DNA of 64,000 nt from JACKII01 sp963807085 (GCA_963807085.1 CAWEBB010000022.1:124001-188000), one strand, 5' to 3'. Numbered from the stretch's first letter, positions 1 to 8,949 are shown. Notes: generated by a model not told the origin, from the letters alone. A program made the numbers and translations.

Positions 1-2
1 TG

Positions 3-638
3 ATCGACGATCTGGTCACGCGCGGCGTCGACGAACCCTACCGCATGTTCACGTCCCGGGCCGAATATCGCCTGGCGCTTCGGGCGGACAATGCCGATCA
101 ACGCCTGACCGCCAAAGGCATCGCAGTCGGCCTGGTGGGAGACGAGCGGCGGCGCGCCTTCGAGGGCAAGCGCCAGGCGTTGCAAGCCGGCGCTGCCGTG
201 CTCCAGGCAGCGACGGCCAAGCCCGTTGATCTGCGCGACGCCGGGTTGGTCGGGCATCGCGATGGACGCATTCGTTCGGCATGGGAATGTCTCGGCCAGC
301 CGAAAGCAGATGTCGCGGGTCTCACGAAAATCTGGCCGGAGCTCCGGCAGATAGACCCGTCCATCGCTGCTCAGTTGGCTATCGACGCCCGCTACCAGGG
401 GTATCTCGCTCGCGAACAGGCTGATGTGGAAGCCTATCGCCGCGACGAGGCGCTGGCCTTGCCGTACGACCTGAAATACGCGGAAATCGCGGGACTTTCC
501 ACCGAAGAGCGGCAGAAATTGCTGAACACCCGTCCAACGACATTGGGCGGCGCCGGCCGGATTCCGGGGATGACACCGGCCGGAGTGGTGGCGTTGCTGC
601 GGCATGTGCGGCGGCGCGGCCGGCGCTCCGCCGCGTGA
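3..638 (+). CDS. mnmG: MnmG (GidA), C-terminal part; 5' end outside window
   Basis: This is the C-terminal part of the FAD-binding tRNA modification enzyme that works with MnmE to place a carboxymethylaminomethyl group on wobble uridine 34. The frame is open from base 3, so the start lies upstream of the window; 211 residues are visible against about 620 in the family. The family signature DEPYRMFTSRAEYRL is read at once. The helical C-terminal domain follows, ending in the typical RIPGMTPAGVVALL segment. The stop overlaps the GTG start of rsmG (GTGA at 635-638), so the two are translationally coupled. The order mnmG-rsmG-parA-parB is standard near alphaproteobacterial origins. Confidence 0.96.
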   Translation: MDDLVTRGVDEPYRMFTSRAEYRLALRADNADQRLTAKGIAVGLVGDERRRAFEGKRQALQAGAAVLQAATAKPVDLRDAGLVGHRDGRIRSAWECLGQPKADVAGLTKIWPELRQIDPSIAAQLAIDARYQGYLAREQADVEAYRRDEALALPYDLKYAEIAGLSTEERQKLLNTRPTTLGGAGRIPGMTPAGVVALLRHVRRRGRRSAA

Positions 639-1267
639 GCTCGCCTGGTTCTGCGCGAGGGCAATTGGCAGCCGTCGCGCCCGTGTCGGACGATCAATGG
701 CGCCGCTTGCAATTATACGCAACACACCTGCAGCATTGGCAGGAGACGCTGAACCTAGTTGCGCCGAGCACCATGGATACGCTTTGGCAGCGGCATATTC
801 TGAACTCATGGCAGCTGGCGCCACTGGTGCTGCGGCAACCGCCGGGAGCGGTGGTGGACCTGGGCTCCGGCGCCGGGCTGCCTGGCCTCATTCTGGCGAT
901 TGCCGGCGCCGGAGACGTTCATCTGGTCGAAGCAAATCACCGCAAGGCGGCGTTCCTCCAATTCGCCGCCGCACAAACAAGCGTTTCTTGCAGGGTTCAT
1001 CCGCTCCGGTTCGAGGCGCTCGATCCCGGCTCGATCGGCGAGGTTGCCGTGGTCACGGCCCGCGCGGTCGCTGCGCTCCCTGCCTTGCTGGCGCTGGCTT
1101 TGCCGCTTTGCCATGCCGGGACAGTGTTGTTTTTTCCCAAGGGCCGGCGCTGGCAGGACGAGGTCCAAGCGGCTGAAAAGTCATTCTGCTTTTCGCTGAC
1201 GAGCCATGAAAGCGTGACAGACCCCGAAGCCGTGATATTAGAAGTGCGGTGTCTGACGAGGCGGTAA
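635..1267 (+). CDS. rsmG: 16S rRNA (guanine-N7) methyltransferase RsmG
   Basis: RsmG (GidB) methylates G527 of 16S rRNA using S-adenosylmethionine. The 210-residue product has the class I methyltransferase glycine loop VDLGSGAGLPG at residues 74-84 and the family segments NLVAPST (about 40-46) and RHILNS (53-58). The start is a GTG that overlaps the mnmG stop by four bases. Its length is normal for the family. The 3' end runs to within a few bases of parA, which fits one transcript for the four genes. Confidence 0.95.
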   Translation: MSSPGSARGQLAAVAPVSDDQWRRLQLYATHLQHWQETLNLVAPSTMDTLWQRHILNSWQLAPLVLRQPPGAVVDLGSGAGLPGLILAIAGAGDVHLVEANHRKAAFLQFAAAQTSVSCRVHPLRFEALDPGSIGEVAVVTARAVAALPALLALALPLCHAGTVLFFPKGRRWQDEVQAAEKSFCFSLTSHESVTDPEAVILEVRCLTRR

Positions 1268-1272
1268 CAATA

Positions 1273-2079
1273 ATGGCAAGCAAGCGGGCCGCGCGCGTGA
1301 TCGCCGTGGCGAACCAGAAGGGCGGGGTCGGCAAAACCTCCACGGCGGTCAATCTCGCCGCTGCATTGGCGGAAAGAGGCCATCAGATTCTGCTGTTGGA
1401 CCTCGACCCGCAGGGCAATGCCTCGACGGCATTAGGCTCGGACAGCGCCGCGCGCCGCCGGAGCATGTATCAGGTTCTCTCGGGCGACTGCCGCCTTGCC
1501 GATGCGGTTGTCGCCACGCCCGTGCCGCGATTGATTCTGGTGCCTGCGACCCAGGACCTGGCGGCGGCGGAAGTGGAGTTCTCCTCACTGTCGGCGCGTG
1601 AGTACCAACTGAAATCCGTTTTGGACCAAGCTGATATCTCTGAAATCAATGCGGCGATCGATATGGTGGTAATTGATTGCCCTCCGGCCTTGGGACTGTT
1701 GACCATCAATGCGTTGGCGGCAGCGGACAGCCTGCTGGTTCCGCTGCAGGCGGAGTTTTTGGCGCTGGAAGGCCTCAGCTACCTGCTCCGGACCATCGAG
1801 CAGGTGACGCGGCGCCTGAACCCCGATCTGGTGATCGACGGCGTCCTGCTTACCATGGTCGATCGGCGCAACAATTTGAGTGCCGCGGTCGGCGACGATG
1901 TGCGCCGATATCTGAGTGATCTTGTATTTACGACGGAAATTCCCCGGAACATCCGCATCTCCGAAGCGCCGTCATACGGTCTGCCGGTGTTGTTGTATGA
2001 CCGGAAGTGCGCCGGTTCGGCAGCCTATGTCGCCCTGGCGCAAGAATTCGAACAGCGTCTGTCGCGTTTGGCTGGTTGA
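1273..2079 (+). CDS. parA: Chromosome-partitioning ATPase ParA
   Basis: ParA is the Walker-type ATPase that moves ParB-parS complexes and so segregates the chromosome origin. The 268-residue product carries the deviant Walker A motif KGGVGKTS at about residues 16-23, a Walker A' LLLDLDPQGNAS near 41-52 and a Walker B region VVIDCPPALG. I chose the ATG at 1273, with a GAGG eleven bases upstream, over an in-frame GTG at 1249 that would overlap rsmG and add eight residues with no homologous look. parB follows after 11 bases. Soj-type proteins have this length. Confidence 0.95.
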   Translation: MASKRAARVIAVANQKGGVGKTSTAVNLAAALAERGHQILLLDLDPQGNASTALGSDSAARRRSMYQVLSGDCRLADAVVATPVPRLILVPATQDLAAAEVEFSSLSAREYQLKSVLDQADISEINAAIDMVVIDCPPALGLLTINALAAADSLLVPLQAEFLALEGLSYLLRTIEQVTRRLNPDLVIDGVLLTMVDRRNNLSAAVGDDVRRYLSDLVFTTEIPRNIRISEAPSYGLPVLLYDRKCAGSAAYVALAQEFEQRLSRLAG

Positions 2080-2090
2080 GGACCCATGGC

Positions 2091-2972
2091 ATGACCGAAG
2101 CATCTTCCGGAAAAGCGAACAGGACCAAACCGTTGGGCCGGGGCCTGGCCGCGTTGTTGGGGGATATGCCGGGCAATAGCGCAACCCAGGAACAGGTGCA
2201 GCCGCTGGCGATCGGGGTATTGGTCCCTTCTCCGCTGCAGCCGCGCCGCTATTTCGCGTCGGAAGCGCTGGAGGATCTGGTCGCGAGCATCAGAACCCAA
2301 GGCATCATCCAGCCGCTGGTGGTGCGGCCGTCCGCGGAGAAGCCGGACGTTTACGAGATCATCGCGGGCGAACGCCGCTTTCGAGCTGCGCAGCAGGCCG
2401 AATTGACCGAAGTGCCTGCCGTTGTCCGGACCATTTCGGACCGGGACGCCCTGGCCATCGCGCTGGTGGAAAACCTGCAACGGGAAGACCTGTCGCCGAT
2501 TGAGGAGGCGGAGGCCTACCGGCGCCTGATCGAGGAATACACGCTCACCCAGGAATCCGTCGCCGAGGTCATCGGTAAGAGCCGGGCCCAGGTGACGAAC
2601 ACGCTCCGGCTGCTGCGGTTGCCGCCGCCTGTCCGGGAAATGTTGGGATCGGGGCAGTTGTCGGCGGGCCATGGCCGCGCCCTGGTCGGCGCGGTCGACC
2701 CGGAAGAGTTGGCCCATAGAATCGTGCGCCTGGGCCTGACCGTGCGCCAGGCCGAGCAGATGGCGAAACTGCCGCCGCCGGGCCCTCGCTCGAAGCCGGT
2801 GAAAGATCCCAATGTGCGGGCGCTCGAGCGGCAATTGGCGGAAGCGCTCGGCCTGCGGGCCACGCTGAACCCGCGTGGCGACGGTTCACAGGCCGGATCG
2901 CTGACGCTGCACTATCTCACGCTGGATCAATTGGACGGCGTCATTGCCCTCCTGCGCGGGCGGATGAACTGA
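2091..2972 (+). CDS. parB: Chromosome-partitioning protein ParB
   Basis: ParB is the CTP-dependent clamp that loads at parS and partners ParA. The 293-residue product shows the N-terminal LGRGLAALLGD segment that normally meets ParA, the nuclease-like core with GERRFRAAQ at 93-101 and ENLQRE at 127-132, and a helix-turn-helix (LTQESVAEVIGKSRAQVTN, about 152-170). The C-terminal dimerisation region ends YLTLDQLDGVIALLRG. The ATG at 2091 is preceded by GAGGA at 2078-2082. An open frame upstream of it overlaps parA and was discarded. I did not see a parS palindrome (TGTTTCACGTGAAAC type) in the window. The usual downstream neighbour holA is absent; insertion-sequence debris follows instead. Confidence 0.95.
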   Translation: MTEASSGKANRTKPLGRGLAALLGDMPGNSATQEQVQPLAIGVLVPSPLQPRRYFASEALEDLVASIRTQGIIQPLVVRPSAEKPDVYEIIAGERRFRAAQQAELTEVPAVVRTISDRDALAIALVENLQREDLSPIEEAEAYRRLIEEYTLTQESVAEVIGKSRAQVTNTLRLLRLPPPVREMLGSGQLSAGHGRALVGAVDPEELAHRIVRLGLTVRQAEQMAKLPPPGPRSKPVKDPNVRALERQLAEALGLRATLNPRGDGSQAGSLTLHYLTLDQLDGVIALLRGRMN

Positions 2973-2985
2973 CCGGCCCTGCCGC

Positions 2986-3225
2986 TCAAGCCTTCGTCAA
3001 TCGCCTAACCGTGCCGCCGCCAACCTTCGGACAGATTTCCCGGCCCTGGATCATGGCGGGATCGGCCCCTGCCGCGCGCTCACTGGTGCCGACGACGCGC
3101 GAGCCTATTCTGTTGGTGCAGAAGATCACAATGGCGTCGGGCCGGGACCCCGCCACTTCCCGGCAAAGCCGTTCCGTTTCCGCTTCCGGCACGACCGCGA
3201 AGGCGAAACTCGACCTGATGTGCAG
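2986..3225 (-). pseudogene. Possible C-terminal fragment of an Asp/Glu racemase or maleate isomerase-like protein
   Basis: About 80 codons read on the minus strand with no clear start. The stretch PEAETERLCREVAG followed by DAIVIFCTN resembles the second catalytic cysteine region (xCTN) of the aspartate/glutamate racemase, arylmalonate decarboxylase and maleate isomerase superfamily. The rest of the tail is not convincing. It abuts the broken 3' end of an IS630-type transposase, so it could be a gene truncated by insertion. The match is short and rests on one motif; it may be chance. Confidence 0.3.
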
Positions 3226-3232
3226 GCGCCGG

Positions 3233-3466
3233 TTGGCGGTGTCTCGTAGGTTGCGTAGTTGTCCATCACCAAGTGGAGTTCGAGGTCGGCCGGGATGTTC
3301 GCCTCGATCGCGTGCTGGAGCTTGGGGAACTCCTTGGCGGGGTAGCGCGTGAAGCAGCGTCCGATGATATCGCCGGTCGCAATATCGAGGGCCGCAAACA
3401 GCGTGGTGGTGCCATGGCGCGTGTCGCCGTGGCTGCGCCGCTCCGGCTGGCCGGGGTAGGCGCTCT
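3233..3466 (-). pseudogene. IS630-family transposase remnant, DDE catalytic part
   Basis: About 78 codons match the catalytic half of IS630-type (Tc1/mariner-like) transposases. They include PGQPERRS, the HGTTTLFAALDIATG strand, the segment AKEFPKLQHAIEA and the second catalytic aspartate in HLVMDNYATYET. The first aspartate region (normally DEKSQ) is missing: the frame meets a dispersed 39-base repeat (3481-3519) there. The downstream part with the final glutamate is also lost. It is therefore a dead fragment of an element whose N-terminal part lies at 3812-4081. Confidence 0.72.
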
Positions 3467-3480
3467 GATTCTTAGATTTA

Positions 3481-3519
3481 GAGCAGATCCATTCGATCCA
3501 AGTTGATCGGGATCCGCTT
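3481..3519 (+). repeat. Dispersed 39-base repeat, copy A
   Basis: This is a 39-base unit starting GAGCAGAT, with ATTCGATCCA and CGGGATC inside and a degenerate right arm ATCCGCTT. It matches three other copies in the window (15784-15822, 52403-52441, and 55809-55848 reversed). The weakened right arm suggests an old copy. It sits exactly where the IS630 transposase frame is lost. Confidence 0.55.
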
Positions 3520-3720
3520 GTCTTATTATTTCTGCGGCTGGTTAGGCGAACCTGGATCGTTGGAAGCGAGTGACAGCTCCGTTCCAGCGGCGAGGGTTGG
3601 ATCGTGGATCTGCTGGAGGTTTGGCGTTCGGTGCTGAGAGTATGGTCGCCCTGGTCTTTTCCATTGCTCTGAACGGATACCAGAGCGCTAAGGCCCGGCT
3701 GCCAAGCAGCGGCGCGGAAA

Positions 3721-3810
3721 ATGACAGAGATTGCCAGCGGGCTCGATATATCGAAAGACACGCTTGACGCCCATCCTTTGGGACGCGAAAGCTAGGCAAC
3801 CGGCCGTGAT
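3721..3810 (+). pseudogene. IS110-type transposase N-terminal fragment
   Basis: From the ATG at 3721 the frame reads MTEIASGLDISKDTLDAHPLG. This is the start of the DEDD domain in IS110-family transposases (GxDxSKxTLDA with the first catalytic aspartate). The frame then breaks: a one-base shift would continue as DAKARQPA, as in family members, and no further domain follows. It lies between the two IS630 pieces, so one element may have landed in the other. The call rests on about 25 residues. Confidence 0.42.
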
Positions 3811-3811
3811 T

Positions 3812-4081
3812 GTCCGGGGCGCGTTGTCTTTGAGCCGACAGGTCCTCATCGCCGATCCGGCGCGGCGCCCCCGGCCGCTGCTCGTCGTAAAGTCCTCCCG
3901 CCCGCCGCTCGGTAAAGCCTCGACACCACTTGCCGGGCGTGTTCGCATCAGCACCTACCCTCTCGACAATGGCCTTGTTCTCCACGCCATCGGCCGCCGC
4001 CGGTACGATACGCGCTCGCCACGCCGACCCCTGCTCCGTCTGGCGACGCCGCGCCAGCCCCTCAAGCTCGTGCCATTCCAT
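3812..4081 (-). pseudogene. IS630-family transposase remnant, N-terminal helix-turn-helix part
   Basis: About 90 codons match the DNA-binding N-terminus of IS630-type transposases: LEGLARRRQTEQGSAWRARI, NKAIVERVGADANTPGKW and GFTERRAGGLYDEQRPGAPR. The frame then runs into unrelated sequence that overlaps an IS110-like start on the other strand. Together with the DDE piece at 3233-3466 it represents one decayed element in minus orientation, interrupted by about 350 bases. No terminal inverted repeats or target duplication could be fixed by eye. Confidence 0.72.
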
Positions 4082-4172
4082 CGCCGACAGCTAATCGCTA
4101 CTGCAGGCTTGCCCTTTGATCATACCCTCCAAAGCAGAGAAACATAATCTAACGAACATCCCGATCAGGCCA

Positions 4173-5567
4173 CTAGCTGACCCACTCCGCCGTGTGCGTA
4201 CCGGGCGGCACGCTCTTGGTCGCCCAATAGGCGGGAGTAGACGAAAGCTCCGCCGCCGGTTTGACGCCGCGCATGTGGCCGAAAAGGGTTTGGCCGTAAT
4301 CTTCAATCCGATCCGCCATGTCGTCCAGGGTCGGATCGGGTGCCGCCATCGCGTCCTGCTTGCCAAGCGATTGCAGCCAGCGTCCCGTCCGCGCCAGCGA
4401 CACCCGCACCAGCCACGAGCCGCCCTCGCGGCTTTGGCGCAGGCGGGCCATCATCGCGCCCAGCGCCATCAGATAGCCGCTCGCATGGTCCAGCGCCTGG
4501 CAGGGCAGATGCTTCATTCCGTCCTTGCCGGCCGCCATGCCGCCCGCGTGGCCAATGCCGGAGCACGTCTGCACGATGCTGTCGAAGCCGCGGCGGTGCG
4601 CCCACGGCCCCTCGTGACTGAAGGCGGAGAGCGAGACATAGACGATCCCCGGGCATAGCGCCGCCAGATCCTCCGGCGCGAAGCCTTTGGCCGCCAGCGT
4701 GCCGGGCCGGTAACCTTGGGCAAAGATGTCGGCTTGCAGCGCCAACGCTTTCAGCCGCTCGCGGCCCGCATCGTGGCGCAGATCGACAAAGGCCGAGCGC
4801 TTGCCTCGGTTTGCGTCGACGATCAGCGGCATGGAGTGGGCAAGATGCCCGCTGGTGATCTGCAACACCTCCGCGCCGTGTTCAGCGAGGGTGCGGCCAC
4901 AGACCGGCCCGGCGATGACCTTGGTCAGGTCCAAGACGCGGAGGCCCTGCAATGGGCGTGCTGCCGCGGGAGGCAACGGCCGGGGGTCCGCCTCGCCGAT
5001 TTTCTCCATGATCAGCACCGGCTGGGCATCAAGCGCGGCACTTTGCGGATGGGCGTTCCATTCGTCCTCGGTCCGCATGCGGCCGATGGGCAGCATGGCG
5101 GCGGCGAACATGTCTTCCACCTCCGCCGCTTTCATGCCTTGCAGCGCCCGCGCCACGCCCTCGCGCGAGTAGGCGCAGTGCAGCAGTTCCGCCGCGCCCA
5201 TCCGGTGAGCGGGATAGTTGGCGTGAACCTGCACCCAACCGCCGTCGCCGCATTCGTAGAAGCTGTGGATTGGGTCGAAGCTGTCGCGAACCATGGCGCC
5301 GTCGACCCGCAGATAGCTTTCGGAGCGGAACGCGGCAGCGGCATTGCGCATGGGCACGCTGACCGTTTGCGCCGGACCGCCCCGGGCGCGATGGATTTCG
5401 GCGGCGGCCAATCCGGCCGCGGCGATGCTGGATTGGGCCTGCACGCCGACACGGTAAATGCTCGGCAGGGCAGGTTCGTCGCCGGGCAGGTCGGCATTGT
5501 CCAGGGCCGATGCCTCGCCGCCCGCCAGCGACCAGAGATGGGCCAGTTGTTCCGCGGATGCGCTCAT
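4173..5567 (-). CDS. CaiB/BaiF-family CoA-transferase
   Basis: This is a family III CoA-transferase, which moves CoA between carboxylic acids through an aspartyl-CoA thioester. The 464-residue product has the family signature LRVLDLTKVIAGPVCGRTLAEHGAEV in its second half, then ANRGKRSAFVDLR and the segment FSHEGPWAHRRGFDSIVQ. The first half (about 200 residues) is the partner CaiB-like domain, with the IHSFYECGDGGWVQVH stretch in place of a full nucleotide-binding motif. It overlaps the VOC gene upstream by four bases, so the two are co-transcribed. The substrate cannot be told; related proteins serve alpha-methylacyl-CoA or formyl-CoA reactions. Confidence 0.88.
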   Translation of the reverse strand: MSASAEQLAHLWSLAGGEASALDNADLPGDEPALPSIYRVGVQAQSSIAAAGLAAAEIHRARGGPAQTVSVPMRNAAAAFRSESYLRVDGAMVRDSFDPIHSFYECGDGGWVQVHANYPAHRMGAAELLHCAYSREGVARALQGMKAAEVEDMFAAAMLPIGRMRTEDEWNAHPQSAALDAQPVLIMEKIGEADPRPLPPAAARPLQGLRVLDLTKVIAGPVCGRTLAEHGAEVLQITSGHLAHSMPLIVDANRGKRSAFVDLRHDAGRERLKALALQADIFAQGYRPGTLAAKGFAPEDLAALCPGIVYVSLSAFSHEGPWAHRRGFDSIVQTCSGIGHAGGMAAGKDGMKHLPCQALDHASGYLMALGAMMARLRQSREGGSWLVRVSLARTGRWLQSLGKQDAMAAPDPTLDDMADRIEDYGQTLFGHMRGVKPAAELSSTPAYWATKSVPPGTHTAEWVS

Positions 5568-6019
5568 TGACCAAATAACTCCCGCGCGCGCCGTTGCAGT
5601 TCCTCGGCGCTCAGGTCTTCCTTGTGCGTGGCGAAGGACCAGCGATGGCCGAAGGGGCAGGTGACCATACCGGACCGGTCGCCGTAAAACTGATCCTGCG
5701 GCACCCGGTCGAGGGTCGCGCCGGCCTTGCAGGCCCGGTCGATTACGCCGTCCACATCGTCCACATAGAGATGCAGGAAGACCGGCGTGCCGCCGATATC
5801 CTTTGGGCTATAGGCGCCATGTTCCGGCGAGGCTTCCGACAGCATCAGTTTGGCGCCGAAAACGGTAAGCTCTGCATGGCCCACCACGCCGCCGGCGTCG
5901 ATGCGCATGTCCTCGACCGCACCGAAGGCTTGCCTGTAGAACTCGATCGCTTCGGCCGCATTGTTCACGGCGATATAGGGAGTGATGCCCTCGAAACCGG
6001 CGGGGATCTTGGCGGCCAT
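5564..6019 (-). CDS. VOC-family (PhnB/glyoxalase-like) protein
   Basis: The 151-residue product has the PhnB-like vicinal-oxygen-chelate fold: GITPYIAVNNAAEAIEFYRQAFGA at the N-terminus, GHAELTVFGAKLMLSE in the middle, and VDDVDGVIDRACKAGA then QFYGDRSGMVTCPFGHRWSFATH at the end. PhnB-type members often have unknown substrates. The stop overlaps the start of the CoA-transferase by four bases. Transcription diverges from the NIPSNAP gene at 6113. Function beyond the fold is not known. Confidence 0.85.
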   Translation of the reverse strand: MAAKIPAGFEGITPYIAVNNAAEAIEFYRQAFGAVEDMRIDAGGVVGHAELTVFGAKLMLSEASPEHGAYSPKDIGGTPVFLHLYVDDVDGVIDRACKAGATLDRVPQDQFYGDRSGMVTCPFGHRWSFATHKEDLSAEELQRRARELFGQ

Positions 6020-6112
6020 GGCGGAACCTTTGTCATTGGATAGAGGCAGCCAGTATAGGCGCTGTGGCAGGGGGCCGCTATCCTGGATCGTTCAAGCAGC
6101 AGGAAGCGTCCC

Positions 6113-6814
6113 ATGATCTATCAACACCGCATTGTCATCGCCCGCAGCGGCAAGCTGGAGAAGCGCCACCAGGCTTTCCAGGAAACGGCGCTCGCCAAGC
6201 TGGACGACCACGGCTCAAAGCTGATCGGCGCTTGGGAGGTGTACATTGGCGCGGAAGCGGGTTCGGCCGTTTGGCAATTGCGCCAGTTCGGCAGCCTGGC
6301 GGGATGGGAGCGGCATCAGGACAAGGTCCGCGCCGATGCCGCTTTGGAAACCAGCCGGGCGGGCAAGCTCTACCCGCATCTGGATCAGGTAGACACCAGC
6401 ATCCTGCGCTTGTCCGAGGTATCGCCGGCACTGCCGTTGGAATGGCCGGATTTCGATGCAGTGCGCGGCGGCGAGCGGGGCTGGATCGAGCAGCGCTTCC
6501 TGTCGTTCAAGCCCGGCAATCTGGAGGAGCATCAGGCGTTCTATGCTGAAAAAATGGCCGATGCGCTCGCCTATGAGGGGGCTGTGCTGCTCGGCCTGTT
6601 CGACACGGTGATCGGGCAGGGCACCACCAACGGCAAGTCCCACCGCGCGGTTGAACTGCGCCGCTTCCCCGACCTCGCGAGCTGGCAGCGCTGGCGCGAG
6701 CGGCAGGATACGGACCGGGAACTGGCCGACCTTGTCAAAAGCCAGTGGCTGGGGCACGTGGAGCGGGTCGATAGCCAATTGTTGCGCCCGTTGGATTATA
6801 GCCGCATACGGTAG
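6113..6814 (+). CDS. NIPSNAP-family protein
   Basis: The 233-residue product contains two ferredoxin-like alpha/beta repeats of the NIPSNAP type. Each repeat starts with a short strand (MIYQHRIVIARSGKLEKRHQ; then IEQRFLSFKPGNLEEHQ) and ends with a tryptophan-rich helix (QFGSLAGWERHQD; RRFPDLASWQRWRERQD). Bacterial NIPSNAP proteins often lie beside degradation genes, but no reaction has been fixed for most. AGGAAG precedes the ATG. The gene stands alone between divergent and convergent neighbours. Confidence 0.8.
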   Translation: MIYQHRIVIARSGKLEKRHQAFQETALAKLDDHGSKLIGAWEVYIGAEAGSAVWQLRQFGSLAGWERHQDKVRADAALETSRAGKLYPHLDQVDTSILRLSEVSPALPLEWPDFDAVRGGERGWIEQRFLSFKPGNLEEHQAFYAEKMADALAYEGAVLLGLFDTVIGQGTTNGKSHRAVELRRFPDLASWQRWRERQDTDRELADLVKSQWLGHVERVDSQLLRPLDYSRIR

Positions 6815-6951
6815 AGGAGGATTGAACCCCTCCCGGCCCACTACCGCCGTCATTGCGAAGCGCCGCTGGCGCTGAATCTGTCCACCGGAGCCGGATGTGT
6901 CCAGTATTGGTGGATAACCGCGGCATCCCTGCCTATCTAATCTGGGACCGC

Positions 6952-8465
6952 CTACGCGTTCGCCATCGCCGCCTTGCCGGCGGTTTCGCCTGCGATCTTG
7001 CCGAACACCGCGCCCGCCATCAGGCCGGTGCCGCCCGGATAGTTGAACCAGAACAGTCCGCCGACCATCTCGCCCGCCGCATACAGCCCGGGGATCGGCA
7101 GTTCTTCGGTGTCCATCGCCTGGCCTTCGGTGTTGATGCGGATACCGCCAAAGGTGAAGGTGACGCCGCAGGTCGTCTGGTAGGCTTCGAACGGGGCTTC
7201 CTCGATGGTGTTGGCCCAGTTGGTCTTGTTGATCGCCAATCCTTCGCGTGCACGCGCCCGTCCTTGACGTTCGGGTTGTAGGGGATGTCCTGGCGGACGG
7301 CGGCGTTGTATTCCTTGATCTCTTTCAGGAATTGCTTCGCGTCGACGCCTTCCAGCTTCTCCGCCAGCTCTTCCAGGGTGTCGGCCCTTACCTTGGTCAC
7401 CTGGCGGATGCGATATTCGTCGCGCAAGGCCGGGATGATCTTGTTGTCGAACACCTGCCAAGCCATCTGGTGCGGCTGTTCCAGGATCACGCGGCCGTAT
7501 TTGGCATAGGTGTAGTTGCGGAAATCCGCGCCCTCGTCGACAAAGCGCTTGCCGTCGGCATTGATCATCACGCCCCAGGGGTAGGAGTGCTTCTGGAAGT
7601 TGTCGCCCACATCCAGATCGCCGAATTCTGGCGCGTTGTAGTCCCAGCCGACCGCGTGGCAGCCGCTCCAGTTACCAAAGGGCCGCGCGCCCGCCTCCAG
7701 CGCCATCTGGATGCCGTCGCCGGTGTTGAAGCGGGTGCCGCGCACCTTCGCCAAATCCCAGCCGGGCCCCAGATAGCGGGTGCGCATTTCCGGGTTGGCC
7801 TGGAAGCCGCCCGCGGCCAGCACGACGGCGCGCGCCTGGATTTCGATGGTTTTGCCCTTGACCTCGCCCTCCTGGCGCAGCCGGACCTTGGCGCCGTGCA
7901 CGCCGTCATCGTCATGGATCAATTCGGTCGCCCGGGCGCCGTACATCACCTTGATCTCGTTCTTGCCGCACGCCTCGGTCAGCGCATCGACCAGACCGGG
8001 GCCGCCGCCCCAGGCCGAGACGACCAGGCCGCCCCAGAACTTGAACTTCCCGTCGATCTTGAAGGCCTGCTTGCCGTAGATCGGCAGGAACCGGACGCCC
8101 TTACCCCGCATCCATTTCATGGTTTCGAGCGAACGCGTCACCAGCAGCTCGCACATGTCGGGGTCGGTCTTGTATTCGGTCAACCGGCCCATATCGTCGT
8201 AGAATTCATCTTCGGTGTAGGTGCCGAAGTCGCTCATCGCGATCTCGTCGTCGGAAAGGTCGGGGCAGAGTTCGCGGACATCGTCGACGCCGTGAAAGAC
8301 GGTGCGGATATTGCCGGCGGTGAAGCGCGAGTTGCCGCCGGATTCCTCTTCAGGCGCACGCTCCAATACGATCACATTGGCGCCCTGCTCCCGCGCTGAC
8401 AATGCCGCGCACATAGCGGCATTGCCGCCGCCGATCACGAGCACATCTGTGGTGATATCAGCCAT
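6952..8465 (-). CDS. FAD-dependent tricarballylate dehydrogenase-like flavoprotein (one frameshift)
   Basis: This belongs to the fumarate reductase/succinate dehydrogenase flavoprotein family and is closest in look to TcuA, which oxidises tricarballylate to cis-aconitate. The N-terminus has the FAD dinucleotide fold DVLVIGGGNAAMCAALSAREQGA and GGNSRFTAGNIR. Further along are RGTRFNTGDGIQMALEAGA and, near the end, CGVTFTFGGIRIN and GLYAAGEMVGGLFWFNYPGGTGLMAG. The frame changes near base 7246: one G is missing between VHA and EGLAINKTNW, and restoring it gives a 504-residue protein of normal length. I take this as a sequence error. The start is the ATG at 8465; a long open frame upstream of it is antisense to other genes. 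Confidence 0.82.
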
Positions 8466-8711
8466 TTTCGCACTTTTCCCAATTCCGAAGCGTCTCTTGC
8501 CCATCTTATAGCGGGGCGATCGGGCGCGCGTCGAGCCTCTGGGTTGGTCGATATCGCGGAGCCGTGTTTTCCGGCGCCCGTGTTCCGCTCGGCTGACCCG
8601 CGCTCGAAATTGTGCGATAGTTGCATCGCATTCGCACGCCGCGGCCCCCATATCGACCTGTATTGGCTGAAAAACGCGCAGCCGAGAAACCACATGGGAA
8701 AGGACCCGAAG

Positions 8712-8921
8712 ATGTCGAATCATGTTTACTCGGTCGTCGAAATCGTCGGCACTTCCGAAACTTCGATCTCCGACGCCATCCAGACCGCCATTGCCAAGGC
8801 GTCGGAGACGCTGCGCCATCTGGAGTGGTTCGAAATTGGCTCCCTCCGCGGATGGGTCAAAGACGGCCAGGTCGGTCACTACCAGGTGACCTTGAAGCTG
8901 GGTTTGCGTTACGAGAAGTAA
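8712..8921 (+). CDS. Dodecin-family flavin-binding protein
   Basis: Dodecins form hollow dodecamers that store or buffer FMN/FAD. The 69-residue product has the full family pattern: HVYSVVEIVGTSETSISDAI, then ASETLRHLEWFEIGSLRG with the stacking tryptophan (W39), then GHYQVTLKLGLRYEK with the conserved glutamine. The ATG at 8712 is preceded by AAAGGA. The frame is open further upstream to 8544, but the extra residues have no family look. A perfect terminator hairpin follows at 8950-8995. Confidence 0.93.
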   Translation: MSNHVYSVVEIVGTSETSISDAIQTAIAKASETLRHLEWFEIGSLRGWVKDGQVGHYQVTLKLGLRYEK

Positions 8922-8949
8922 CGGCTTTCCGTATCTCTCTGGGGGGTTT

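Noticed and set aside
2025..2834. Long minus-strand frame of 269 codons opposite parB
   Set aside because: It is the shadow of parB in GC-rich DNA; no motif, and parB is certain.
1..4145. A parS site or the replication origin
   Set aside because: No TGTTTCACGTGAAAC-like palindrome, DnaA-box cluster or dnaA gene was seen; only the gene order suggests the origin is near.
6952..8465. Programmed frameshift or split gene for the flavoprotein
   Set aside because: No slippery heptamer or downstream structure seen, and nine similar breaks occur elsewhere; a missing base is simpler.
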